A stretch of DNA of 64,000 bases, from positions 2,046,001 to 2,110,000 of the forward strand of contig NZ_CP009435.1 of NCBI RefSeq assembly GCF_000960995.1, written 5' to 3'. Numbering within the stretch: position 1 is the first letter of the stretch; every line of letters starts with the position of its first letter. The notes below the pieces were generated by a model that was not told the origin of the DNA, did no database searches, and saw only the letters and a list, made by a program, of their open reading frames with translations. Origin of the DNA: Burkholderia glumae LMG 2196 = ATCC 33617 (GTDB taxonomy: Bacteria > Pseudomonadota > Gammaproteobacteria > Burkholderiales > Burkholderiaceae). This document shows positions 27,112 through 34,855 of this stretch, one piece after another. Both the position numbers and the translations under genes were made by a program.

Positions 27112-27159
27112 GGTAGGAAAAGCAAAAGCCCCGCAAACGCGGGGCTTTTGCTTTTTCCG
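27061..27159 (+). repeat. Left 99-bp direct repeat (att-like) over tRNA-Cys 3' end
   Basis: Covers the anticodon arm to CCA of tRNA-Cys plus the following terminator. It matches 30475-30573 at 94 of 99 positions; differences are at repeat positions 12, 24, 29, 36 and 78. Together the copies bound a 3.4-kb island. Confidence 0.85.
27121..27157 (+). terminator. Intrinsic terminator after tRNA-Cys
   Basis: AGCAAAAGCCCCGC (27121-27134), loop AAAC, perfect 14-bp complement 27139-27152, then TTTTT. Ends the tRNA transcript 10 bp after CCA. Confidence 0.9.
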
Positions 27160-27287
27160 AATCCGCTTCATCCTTGTAAAAAAGTCGCCCAGAGTGGTAC
27201 AAAGTCGCCTCTAACCACTGAAGAAACACGCGCAACCACGCCTAAGCCGGCTCTTTGGCCGTATAGCCGACTACACCACCTGGGCCG

Positions 27288-27675
27288 AACCTGCTTCGTC
27301 TGGAGGAGGATCTGTCAGCAGCGCATCTGCGACTCGCCAGCGCGTTTATCGAGCGGCCTGGATTGGGCCGAGTGCATTGATCGTTACGATCGCCCGCACA
27401 CGCTGTTCTACTTGGATCCGCCGTATCTCGACACCGCGGGTTACGGCGTTTCGTTTCCGTTTGAGCAATACGAGAAGATGGCCGATCACCTGCGGACCCT
27501 CAAGGGCCGCGCGATCGTTAGCCTGAATGATCACCCGGAAATCCGGCGAGTGTTCGACGGATTTCAGATTGAGACGGTGCCGATCCAGTACACGATTGGC
27601 CTGGAGGCCGCGAGCCGCCATGAGGTGAGTATTTCGAGCTCGGACGTCGGCGCTGAGCCGGCGGGGTTGTTCTAA
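27288..27675 (+). pseudogene. Remnant of phage DNA adenine methylase
   Basis: The C-terminal part of a D12-class N6-adenine methyltransferase. The frame starting at 27288 reads NLLRLEEDLSAAHLRLASAFIE and hits a stop near 27378; the match continues in another frame with LDWAECIDRYDRP, then the catalytic DPPY motif (FYLDPPYLDTAGYGV) and IVSLNDHPEIRRVF to the stop at 27675. The N-terminal SAM-binding half is missing and a frameshift lies around 27355. Such genes are common in Burkholderia prophages, so this is evidence of past phage DNA. Confidence 0.75.
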
Positions 27676-27715
27676 GGAAGTTGCGCGAGCGGGGCGGCCC
27701 GCTCGCACGATGTCG

Positions 27716-28003
27716 TTACGCCTGGGCTCGACGGGTTCGAGCGCGGCAGATTGCGACGTTCGCGATCCAGACAAGCAGGCCGCAGACGATGATTGATGCG
27801 ATCAGTATCGCCAGCATGCCGAGTGCTGGCAGGTCGACGGGGTTCGCGAGTTGGTCCTGGCCCGTCGCGTGGAGTACGGCGGTTAGCACGGATTCCAGCC
27901 AATCGGGCATGTCGTCTGTCATCGCGACAATGATGTGCGCGAGAATCCAGCCGCCGAGCAACGTCACCACGACGTTCAACGCGAGCAATCCGAATTTCTT
28001 CAT
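27716..28003 (-). CDS. Small two-helix membrane protein (possible immunity protein)
   Basis: 95 aa with two hydrophobic segments: residues about 5-28 (LLALNVVVTLLGGWILAHIIVAM) and about 62-87 (LGMLAILIASIIVCGLLVWIANVAI). The loop between them (about 33 residues) is hydrophilic and acidic; topology would put it in the periplasm if both ends are cytoplasmic. Its ATG overlaps the stop of the DUF2778 gene by 4 bases (ATGA), so the two were translationally coupled. By position it could be the immunity partner of that peptidoglycan-acting protein. No family was recognised. Confidence 0.6.
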   Translation of the reverse strand: MKKFGLLALNVVVTLLGGWILAHIIVAMTDDMPDWLESVLTAVLHATGQDQLANPVDLPALGMLAILIASIIVCGLLVWIANVAICRARTRRAQA

Positions 28004-28484
28004 TTCGCCTCAACCGTTCCATAGGCTTTAAACGACGAACCGGGCACCGGCAGGTCCGCGCCGCTTGATCTAAGAAAATCGGCGAGGCGATCGAACGTTG
28101 TCGGGTTTGTCACGGTGATACACCCTTCGCTCAAACGACGCGGCCCCATAGGATGCAGCCGAAAATGTCCGCGCTTCACCCTCCCGACATAAGTCGAGTC
28201 CCCGGTGCTCGCATTCCACAAGGCAAACCATTTGGTGTGGTCGGTGGTGCCCCATCCATACTTTCCCCAAGCGTCGTACAGCCAGCATGCCCTCCCGATT
28301 GTCGGTCGAGGATGTAATACGTCCCTTTCGGAATTGGACCGACTCCTTCGATTCCGGTAGCGTTGGGGTTGTCGCGTCCGCTGTCCTTGCCAGAAAAGGC
28401 CGGGACCATCCCGAAGCCGGGGCAGTTCAGCGTCGAGGTGGTTTTTCCATTCAAATCGAATGAGCAGCGGATCGGCATCGTCAT
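28000..28484 (-). pseudogene. Tlde1-like (DUF2778) L,D-transpeptidase-fold protein, frameshifted
   Basis: N-terminal frame, from ATG 28484 or 28478 with AAGGAAGG upstream: MPIRCSFDLNGK..., then GPIPKGTYYILDRQSGG. The C-terminal frame continues CWLYDAWGKYGWG to RGHFRLHPMGPRRLSEGCIT, containing the HxxxxxxxSxGC-type active site of the DUF2778/Tlde1 family, whose type VI effector members exchange or cut peptidoglycan peptides. A single-base loss in a G-run near 28290-28295 separates the halves; adding one G restores one reading frame of about 160 codons. It is a pseudogene, a phase-variable gene or a sequencing error. Confidence 0.75.
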
Positions 28485-28829
28485 TCCTTCCTTTGGGCCT
28501 CGGATCCGAGAAGTGTACACGCCGCCGAGGCTCCAGCAGCCCCGTAAAATCTGCAGGTGCCGCATGCATCTCCGTCAGCGTCCATGCCCGGTTTTGCTCC
28601 TAAAGGGTGCCGTATGCTTCTTGACGGATTAGTGGGTCAGGTCGCCAGGCTACGGTCTCGGCCCCTGACTGGGGACGTGCCCACGCGGCCCTAAAAAATT
28701 GCTTTGGTAAATCAAGGTCGCCGGTCGCCGGTGGCGGGAACGAGACCGCTCGAAGCGCGCCGTCATTTGTTTGTTGGTGACGGCGAGCGGCCGCAACCAA
28801 GAGCGGACATTGACGAAGCGACTAAAAAC
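28485..28829. other. Intergenic stretch inside the island
   Basis: 345 bp between the DUF2778 gene and the TIR gene. Open frames exist but have no convincing start, ribosome site or recognisable motif. It may contain the promoter of the minus-strand DUF2778/membrane pair near 28500-28560. Nothing else identified. Confidence 0.4.
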
Positions 28830-29588
28830 TTAATTCCGGATCAGCTTGTGCTGGATGGCGTAGTGCTTACCTTTGTTTTCAAGTTTAAGGTATTCCTTGC
28901 TCGACTCGAGCCAGGTGATAAGCTTTTGATCGATTGCTTCTTGGATATAAATATCCAACATGATCCGTGAAATTGACGCCTTTCTGAGGATGTCTCGATA
29001 GGAAATAAAGTTCGATGAACTGGCCTCAAACAGCGCCACGACTATTCTCATCGCTATTAAAACACCATCACCGGTCTTCGTGGCAGGAGTATCGGCCACA
29101 GGTACGAAAGGATTGTTCGATACAGGTGGGGCCACATACAGCGGAGCGCCATGAATGGCTCGTATCAGATCATCGAAAGCGAGCTCCATCTGATCCGGAC
29201 GTGAGAAATCCAGGTACAACTTCGATTGTAGGAAGGTTGGCACAGTGTGAGTGCCCGACTGCCGGATTAGCGGGATGACCTTGTTCGAGTCGATGCGCCT
29301 GAGAAGATCGGCAGTGACAATCATCTTCTCGTAACCGACACCGCCCGCGCCAGTGTTAGCCTTTTTGACGTAGTTTTCGGTGCAGATCATTAGTACGCGG
29401 TCAGCGATAGCGAGGTTTTGCTCCATGAAATGGGGTAAATCATCCCCTGGTCCCAGCGACCACTGGTCGATGATTGACTCCACGCCATTACTGCGAAGCC
29501 GAATTGCGAGGTCGAGAACCCATTTTTTATGGTCTAGCGAATCGTGCGAATAAGAAAGAAATGCTTTCGGTATCTTATTGGTGGTCAA
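28830..29588 (-). CDS. TIR/SEFIR-domain protein, candidate defence NADase
   Basis: 252 aa. Residues 8-145 resemble a bacterial TIR/SEFIR domain: KAFLSYSHDS (strand A and box 1), WVLDLAIRLRSNGVESIIDQW, GDDLPHFMEQNLAIADRVLMICTENY, and GGVGYEKMI with E87 in the position expected for the catalytic glutamate, then KVIPLI. Residues about 175-250 are helical and winged-helix-like. Related bacterial TIR and SEFIR proteins deplete NAD to stop phage infection; here that role is inferred. The start is TTG (GGAG 7 bases before); no ATG or GTG is available upstream. Codon use is AT-richer than the flanking core genes. Confidence 0.75.
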   Translation of the reverse strand: MTTNKIPKAFLSYSHDSLDHKKWVLDLAIRLRSNGVESIIDQWSLGPGDDLPHFMEQNLAIADRVLMICTENYVKKANTGAGGVGYEKMIVTADLLRRIDSNKVIPLIRQSGTHTVPTFLQSKLYLDFSRPDQMELAFDDLIRAIHGAPLYVAPPVSNNPFVPVADTPATKTGDGVLIAMRIVVALFEASSSNFISYRDILRKASISRIMLDIYIQEAIDQKLITWLESSKEYLKLENKGKHYAIQHKLIRN

Positions 29589-29685
29589 ATTCCCGCTCCG
29601 ACTATTGTAGGAAAATTCTCGTAGATCAGCGCTACATCAGAGGCTCTGATCCAGAGCATCTCAAGCCAGACTTGCTCACGACTGC

Positions 29686-29845
29686 CTAGCAGGTTGCTGA
29701 AATACCGTTTTGCGGGGTGCCCGGGAGCCCTTTTCAAAGGTGGTCCCACCCCTTGCCCAAGTCAAACGAGCGGCTTGTAGGGCGTCCTATGCGGTCGGCA
29801 ATTTTTTGCTTGCCCCGCTCAGGAGGCATTTCAGCAACCTGCTAG
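29686..29845. mobile_element. 160-bp MITE-like element
   Basis: 18-bp perfect terminal inverted repeats: CTAGCAGGTTGCTGAAAT (29686-29703) and its complement (29828-29845). The interior has no transposase and no ORF. The terminal CTAG on each side may be a duplicated or palindromic target. Ends of this type (AGGTTGCTGAAA) occur in IS elements, so it may be mobilised in trans. It sits about 100 bp upstream of the TIR gene. Confidence 0.75.
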
Positions 29846-30274
29846 CCTACATATCAGGCGCGTCGTCGACCCATTATCTTTCTCCGTAGTAACCATACTG
29901 TCTGCCTTTGATCGATAACAGACAAGCCGCAAAAACACAATCGTGCGCCTTGGCATAGGTTTGTATACCGGGCCTTGCCAAATACTACTGCATCATCGAG
30001 CACTGCAAGTTGCTTTGCAACCACGTAGCGAGGTCGGGAGCGGGAAGCACAAAGCCTGCCGCGATTGGTTTTTTTGTTTGGTACAAATTTGCTACAGCCG
30101 CAGGGAGAGGCTTGCTGGGTAAGGCTTTCCCCTCTCATTCCATCCAAAGGATGGCGTATCTCACGGATACACGCTGACGACTTTGCCGTTTTTCACACTG
30201 TGAGTGCCGGTGGGGGAAAACGGGAATCTCGCCACAACATGCACAAGTCGCATTGTTGACCGTAACGCGGCTTT
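29846..30274. other. Island stretch without a supported gene
   Basis: 429 bp between the MITE-like element and the small ORF. Short frames occur on both strands (for example 29854-30147 minus and 30065-30259 plus), but none has a ribosome site, a family motif or codon use that convinces. It is probably eroded coding DNA. Confidence 0.4.
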
Positions 30275-30403
30275 CTAGCGTCGGTCCCTCGGCCAATCCA
30301 AGGTGATGATCGACACCGACCCTTTCGCGCAGGTGTACTTGAGCGTTGCTTTTACGAATGACTCCGGCGTCAGTACGCCGTCGATGAACTTGAACGTAGG
30401 CAT
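30275..30403 (-). CDS. Small hypothetical protein, 42 aa
   Basis: Begins MPTFKFIDGVLTPESFVKAT and ends DWPRDRR. A good ribosome site (GAGGA, 6 bases before ATG) and a possible promoter upstream (30415-30443) support translation. There are no recognisable domains. Found in the low-GC right end of the island; it may be a phage remnant or a genuine small protein. Confidence 0.4.
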   Translation of the reverse strand: MPTFKFIDGVLTPESFVKATLKYTCAKGSVSIITLDWPRDRR

Positions 30404-30414
30404 GGTTTCCTCAG

Positions 30415-30443
30415 ATATTTGAATTGGTTGATTGGGTGGTCAA
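30415..30443 (-). promoter_or_regulatory. Possible promoter of the 42-aa ORF
   Basis: On the minus strand TTGACC (30443-30438) and AAATAT (30420-30415) are spaced 17 bp, 12 bp before the start codon. Lies in an AT-rich pocket. Confidence 0.35.
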
Positions 30444-30474
30444 TTCGCCTAATCAATTGATTTATATAAATAAT

Positions 30475-30573
30475 CAGCGGCCTGCCAAGCCGTGTAGTCC
30501 GGCTCGACTTCGGCTCGCGCCTCCAGGTAGGAAAAGCAAAAGCCCCGCAAATGCGGGGCTTTTGCTTTTTCCG
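30475..30573 (+). repeat. Right 99-bp direct repeat, partial tRNA-Cys copy
   Basis: Copies the tRNA-Cys anticodon arm to CCA and the terminator (94/99 identity to 27061-27159). The 5' half of the tRNA is absent and replaced by AT-rich sequence, and the anticodon loop reads GCC instead of GCA. Not a functional tRNA; this is the distal island boundary. Confidence 0.85.
30535..30570. terminator. Duplicated intrinsic terminator at the island end
   Basis: AGCAAAAGCCCCGC (30535-30548), loop AAAT, 14-bp complement (30553-30566), TTTT. Same hairpin as after tRNA-Cys with one loop change. It could insulate the island from msrC on either strand. Confidence 0.85.
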
Positions 30574-30729
30574 GCTGGCGACGTGATCTCGTGCAGGCAT
30601 GCCCTGCCCGTTGCCCGCAGGACAAGCCGGGCGGCGGTGCCTGCCGAGGCGCCGGGTTCACCATCCGGCACCTCGCCGCGCGGATGGGCCGGCGACGCAC
30701 GTGAAGGGCCGCACCGCCCTCGCTCAAGC

Positions 30730-31233
30730 TCAAGCCCGGCCGCGCCGCTCCCGGGACGCGACGAACACGCGGCACAGCGCTTCCATGCCCTCCCGATCCG
30801 CCGTGTCGAAGCGGGCGAGCTGCGGACTGTCCACATCCCACACGCCGATCAAGGTGCCGTCGCCGGCCACCAGCGGCACGACGATTTCCGATCGCGAAGC
30901 CGAATCGCAGGCGATGTGGCCCGCGAATTCGTCCACATCGCGCACCACCTGCGTCTCGCGCGTTTGCGCTGCCGTGCCGCACACCCCCCTGCCGAGCGGA
31001 ATCCGCACGCAGGCGGGCTTGCCCTGGAATGGCCCGACCACGAGCTCGGCGCCGTCGTAAAAGTAGAAACCGGCCCAGTTCAGGCCGTCGAGCGAGTGAT
31101 AGACGAGCGACGAGAAGTTCGCCGCGTTCGCGACGAGATCCGTTTCCGATTCGAGCAGCGAGCGTGCTTGCTCGACGAGCGTGGCATAGAGCTCGGGCTT
31201 CGAGGTGGACTGCGAGGTGGAGAGTTCGAACAT
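30730..31233 (-). CDS. msrC: Free methionine-(R)-sulfoxide reductase (GAF type)
   Basis: Reduces free methionine-R-sulfoxide in oxidative stress; GAF-fold enzyme. 167 aa from ATG 31233. The three family cysteines are present: PACVRIPLG, GVCGTA and HIACDS. NWAGFYFYDG is the typical GAF core. First chromosomal gene after the island boundary; the stop is 157 bp from the repeat. Confidence 0.92.
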   Translation of the reverse strand: MFELSTSQSTSKPELYATLVEQARSLLESETDLVANAANFSSLVYHSLDGLNWAGFYFYDGAELVVGPFQGKPACVRIPLGRGVCGTAAQTRETQVVRDVDEFAGHIACDSASRSEIVVPLVAGDGTLIGVWDVDSPQLARFDTADREGMEALCRVFVASRERRGRA

Positions 31234-31382
31234 GGCGCAAAGGGGCGGAGATTTCGGGGCGTGCGGCCGGAGCCGCACGGAATTCGCGCAGTCTAAAAGA
31301 AATCGCCGTGCTTTGCGCGGGCACCTGTTGCGGCGACGAATGACGACGAAGCGGGCGGCGAGGCGATCGGGCTCGACAGGAT

Positions 31383-32291
31383 TCAATCGGGTTCGAGCGC
31401 CGCGAACCGCTCGACGAGAAAGTCGAGCAGCGCGCGCACGGCCGGCAGCAGGCCGCGCCGGGAGGCGAGCACCGCGTGGACCATCTCGCGGCGCGGCGCC
31501 CAGTCGGGCAGCACGACCTGCAACTCGCTGCGCGCGACGGCGTCGCGGATCATCATGGTCGGCAGTTGCACGACGCCGACGCCTGCCACGGCCGCCGCGC
31601 GCAGCGCGAACATGGCGCGCGTGACGAAGCGCGGCCGGTGCGGGACGGTTGCGTGCGCGCCGTGGGGGCCGCGCAGGTTCCAGACGTGATCGTCCTGCGG
31701 CTGGCCTAGCGCGAGGCTCGGCAGCGCGGCGAGATCGGCCGGCACGCGCGGCGGCGTCACGCGCGCGAGCAGCGCCGGGCTTGCCACGAGGCACTGGCCG
31801 CGCTCGGCGAGCGGGCGCAGCACGAGATCGCTGTCCTCGAGCGGCGGCGGCCGCACGCGCAGCGCGATGTCGACGCCTTCGCCGACCACGTCGACGCGCC
31901 GGTTGGTTTCCTCCAGATGAATCTCGACCTGCGGACATTGCGCCATGAACGCGCCGAGCATCTCGCCCACCAGCGAATCGAGCAGCGCGATCGGGCAGGT
32001 CACGCGCACGATCCCGCGCGGTTCCGCATGGCGCAGCGCAACCGCCTCGTCGGCCGCGTCGGCCTCGACGAGCATCGCGCGGCAGTGGGCGTAATAGGTC
32101 GCGCCGACCTCGGTGAGCGTGAAGCGTCGCGTCGAACGCTGGATCAGCCGCATCCCGAGGCGCTCCTCGAGCCCGGCGACGCGCCGGCTCAGCCGCGATT
32201 TCGGCAGATTCAGCGCGCGTCCGGCCGGCGCGAAGCCGCCATGGTCCACGACTTGCACGAAGAAATACAGATCGTTCAGATCTCGCATCAT
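31383..32291 (-). CDS. LysR-family transcriptional regulator
   Basis: 302 aa. N-terminal winged helix (DLNDLYFFVQVVDHGGFAPAGRALNLPKSRLSRRVAGLEERLG) and periplasmic-binding-like effector domain. Divergent from the pirin gene 122 bp away, which it probably controls, as is common for LysR regulators and pirin-type quercetinases. The effector is unknown; electrophiles or quinones are a guess. Confidence 0.9.
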   Translation of the reverse strand: MMRDLNDLYFFVQVVDHGGFAPAGRALNLPKSRLSRRVAGLEERLGMRLIQRSTRRFTLTEVGATYYAHCRAMLVEADAADEAVALRHAEPRGIVRVTCPIALLDSLVGEMLGAFMAQCPQVEIHLEETNRRVDVVGEGVDIALRVRPPPLEDSDLVLRPLAERGQCLVASPALLARVTPPRVPADLAALPSLALGQPQDDHVWNLRGPHGAHATVPHRPRFVTRAMFALRAAAVAGVGVVQLPTMMIRDAVARSELQVVLPDWAPRREMVHAVLASRRGLLPAVRALLDFLVERFAALEPD

Positions 32292-32413
32292 CGTTCACCA
32301 GATAGAACGCTGAGTGCGATTTTCGCATACTACCGCGTCTATCGTTCCGATCTTATGCTGCTTCCTATCGTCCGGGCAGATCGCCGTGGGCACGCAGATT
32401 GAGGAGAACGCAT

Positions 32414-33280
32414 ATGAAACAGATCGTTGCCACCTACAGCGCCCCGCGTCCGCACTGGGTCGGAGATGGCTTTCCGGTCCGCTCGCTGTTCAGCTATCAC
32501 AGCACCGGCGCGCACCTGAGCCCGTTCCTGCTGCCCGACTACGCCGGCCCGGCCCGCTTCGAGCCGACCACCGAGCGGCGCGGCGTGGGCCAGCATCCGC
32601 ACCGCGGCTTCGAAACGGTGACGATCGTCTACGAGGGCGAAGTCGATCACCGCGATTCGACCGGCGCGGGCGGCCACATCGGTCCCGGCGACGTGCAGTG
32701 GATGACCGCGGCGGGCGGCATCCTGCACGAGGAATTCCATTCCGACGCGTTCGCCAAGCGCGGCGGCGCGCTGGAGATGGTGCAGCTATGGGTGAACCTG
32801 CCGGCGAAGCACAAGCTCGCCGCGCCCGCTTACCAGACGCTGAGCGACGCCGAGATTTCGTCGGTGCCGCTCGCCGACGGCGCGGGACGCGTGCGCGTGA
32901 TCGCGGGCGAGTTCGACGGGCATCACGGCCCGGCGCGCACCTTCACGCCGGTCGACGTCTGGGACGTGCGGCTCGCCTCGGGCGGCCGCGCCCGCTTCGA
33001 GATCGCCGACGGCCGCACGCTGGCGCTCGCGGTGCTGCGCGGCACGGTGCTGGTGAACGGCAGCGAAGTCGCGCGCGAAGCGCAGGTGATCCATCTGTCG
33101 CGCGACGGCGCGGGCGTGGAGATCGAGGCCAACAACGACGCGACCCTGCTGGTGCTGAGCGGCGAGCCGATCGACGAGCCGGTGGTCGGCTACGGCCCGT
33201 TCGTGATGAACAGCGAGGCGGAGATCCGCGCGGCTGTCGACGATTTCAACCGCGGCCGGTTCGGCCGGATGCCGGCCTGA
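32414..33280 (+). CDS. Pirin family protein (YhhW-like bicupin)
   Basis: 288 aa from ATG 32414, preceded by GAGGAGA. Cupin metal ligands are visible: HPHRGFETVTIVYEGEVDH and EEFHS. Related pirins oxidise quercetin or act as redox sensors. Divergent partner of the LysR gene. The upstream open frame was not used because the homology and ribosome site both place the start here. Confidence 0.9.
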   Translation: MKQIVATYSAPRPHWVGDGFPVRSLFSYHSTGAHLSPFLLPDYAGPARFEPTTERRGVGQHPHRGFETVTIVYEGEVDHRDSTGAGGHIGPGDVQWMTAAGGILHEEFHSDAFAKRGGALEMVQLWVNLPAKHKLAAPAYQTLSDAEISSVPLADGAGRVRVIAGEFDGHHGPARTFTPVDVWDVRLASGGRARFEIADGRTLALAVLRGTVLVNGSEVAREAQVIHLSRDGAGVEIEANNDATLLVLSGEPIDEPVVGYGPFVMNSEAEIRAAVDDFNRGRFGRMPA

Positions 33281-33420
33281 GCGCATCCCGGCAAGCCCCG
33301 GCGCCGTCTTGGGGCGGCGCCGGGGCTTGCGCCGCGGTCTGCCCGGCGGGCCGCGCGGCGGGCATAATGACCGCCTGTAGCGCGCCCGCCCGGGCGCGTG
33401 TTTTCATTCTGGGCCGCCGC

Positions 33421-33924
33421 ATGTCGTCTTCAAACGCTTCCTCCCAGCCGTCCTCGTCCCGTTCCGCTTCGCTCGCCACGCTCGAATGGCGCTGGCAGCC
33501 GTTCGGCGCGCTGTCCGCGCGCGAGGTCTACACACTGCTCGAGGCGCGCAGCGCCGTGTTCGTGGTCGAGCAGCGCTGCATCTACGGCGACATCGACGGC
33601 GCCGATTTCGACGCCTGGCATTTGAGCGCCGTCGACGCCGGCGGCCGGCTGGCCGGCTACCTGCGCGTATTGCCGCCCGATGCCGGCTCGCCCGACATCC
33701 GCATCGGCCGCGTGCTGACCACGGCGCCGTTTCGCGGCATCGGGCTCGGCAACGCGCTGCTCGCCAACGTGCTCGAACGGATCCGCGAGCAATGGCCGGC
33801 CACGCCGATCAGCCTGCACGCGCAGGCGCACCTGCAGAAGTACTACGGCGCGTTCGGCTTCGTGCCAAGCTCGGAGGTCCACGACGACGACGGCATCCCG
33901 CACGTCTGGATGCGTTGCGCCTGA
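33421..33924 (+). CDS. elaA: GNAT acetyltransferase, ElaA type
   Basis: 167 aa; the acetyl-CoA-binding motif RIGRVLTTAPFRGIGLGNALL and QKYYGAFGFVP are typical of ElaA. Residues 1-20 are Ser-rich and likely unstructured. The start at 33421 was chosen because the ElaA core (WRWQPFGALSAREVYTLLEARSAVFVVEQ) begins about 20 codons later. Substrate unknown. Convergent with the ctaG-like gene. Confidence 0.85.
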   Translation: MSSSNASSQPSSSRSASLATLEWRWQPFGALSAREVYTLLEARSAVFVVEQRCIYGDIDGADFDAWHLSAVDAGGRLAGYLRVLPPDAGSPDIRIGRVLTTAPFRGIGLGNALLANVLERIREQWPATPISLHAQAHLQKYYGAFGFVPSSEVHDDDGIPHVWMRCA

Positions 33925-33945
33925 CGCGCGCCGGGCGCCTCGCGC

Positions 33946-34818
33946 CTAGCGCGGGGCGGCGGCGCGGCCGCGGTCCGCCGGGCGCGGCGCCGCGCCGGTC
34001 CGCTCGCGCAGCCGGCCCCGCGCGGACAGGCGCATCCAGTGCCGCAGTGCGACCAGTGCGCCGAGCACGCTCATCATCGAGCCGGGAATCCACAGCAGCA
34101 GGCCGCCGATCTGCTGGTCGCGCAGCGGGCTCAGCCACGTGAACGCGCGGCCGCAGATCGAATAGATCGGGTAGAGTTCGCGCGGCGTGAAGAAGATCAG
34201 CGCGCCGAGCAGGATCTGCGGCGGAATCGCGGCGATCGCGATCAGGATGCGGCGCCCCGGCGCAAGGCGGGCCGGCGGCGCGGGGCGCGGATCGACGACG
34301 AGCCACCAGAACAGCAGCCCGTCGATCACCATGCTCCAGTTCATCACGCGATAGAGCCGCCAGTCGAGCATGGCGACGAAGTGGATCGGCGCGAGCAGCC
34401 AGAAATAGATCAGCCCGACGAACAGCAGCACCGCGACGGCCGGATGGAACAGCACGTCGAGCGCGACGCGCAGCGGCCTGGCGGCGAGCGCGGGCTTCAC
34501 CACGCGCTGCCGCCACGCGAACGGAAGGCCGGCGCGGATCGCGGCGCCGGGGTAGGACAGCGCGATGAAGAACGGCCCGAGATGATGCAATACCAGGTGC
34601 TGCGCGCGATGCATGAAGAACTCGTGCTCGAAGAAATAATCGAGCCGCGTGTGCAGCGCCACGTAGAGCGCGCCCAGGCCGAACCAGAACGACAGCTGCC
34701 GCAGCGGCGTGACGCGCGCCTTGCGGGCGCCGCGCGCGAACAGCACGGCCGCGCCGAGGATCGCGACCACCACCGTCGGCGACGGCTCCCAGGGATCGAG
34801 CCAGGCGAGCGGGCTCAT
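33946..34818 (-). CDS. ctaG: CtaG-like cytochrome oxidase assembly membrane protein
   Basis: 290 aa with at least six hydrophobic helices and conserved histidine/aromatic segments (EHEFFMHRAQHLVLHHLGPFF, YPIYSICGRAF), matching the caa3-type CtaG (PF09678-like) family that helps copper insertion into cytochrome oxidase. The start at 34818 gives MSPLAWLDPWEPS. It lies directly downstream of a Sco gene on the same strand, consistent with a copper-delivery operon. No oxidase subunits are in this window. Confidence 0.85.
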   Translation of the reverse strand: MSPLAWLDPWEPSPTVVVAILGAAVLFARGARKARVTPLRQLSFWFGLGALYVALHTRLDYFFEHEFFMHRAQHLVLHHLGPFFIALSYPGAAIRAGLPFAWRQRVVKPALAARPLRVALDVLFHPAVAVLLFVGLIYFWLLAPIHFVAMLDWRLYRVMNWSMVIDGLLFWWLVVDPRPAPPARLAPGRRILIAIAAIPPQILLGALIFFTPRELYPIYSICGRAFTWLSPLRDQQIGGLLLWIPGSMMSVLGALVALRHWMRLSARGRLRERTGAAPRPADRGRAAAPR

Positions 34819-34855
34819 CGCGCGAGCCGGTGCCGAGGCACGGTGGGGCGCGGCT

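Larger units (their letters stand above)
27112..30573. mobile_element. Decayed genomic island in tRNA-Cys
   Basis: About 3.4 kb between the 3' end of tRNA-Cys and a second partial copy of it. GC content is clearly lower than in flanking genes, especially in 28830-29700 and 30400-30475. Contents: methylase remnant, DUF2778 pseudogene plus membrane protein, TIR/SEFIR gene, MITE-like element, small ORF. No integrase, excisionase or replication gene is seen, so it is probably no longer mobile. Confidence 0.75.

Noticed and set aside
28600..28800. Small minus-strand frame (66 codons) downstream of the TIR gene, considered as a partner gene
   Set aside because: No ribosome site, no motif and non-coding-like composition; not enough to call a second component.
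29854..30147. 97-codon minus-strand frame in the island
   Set aside because: Cys/Arg-rich without start signals; overlaps another equally weak frame on the plus strand.
30475..30525. Second tRNA gene at the right repeat
   Set aside because: Only the anticodon arm, T arm and 3' acceptor strand are present; no D arm or 5' acceptor strand.
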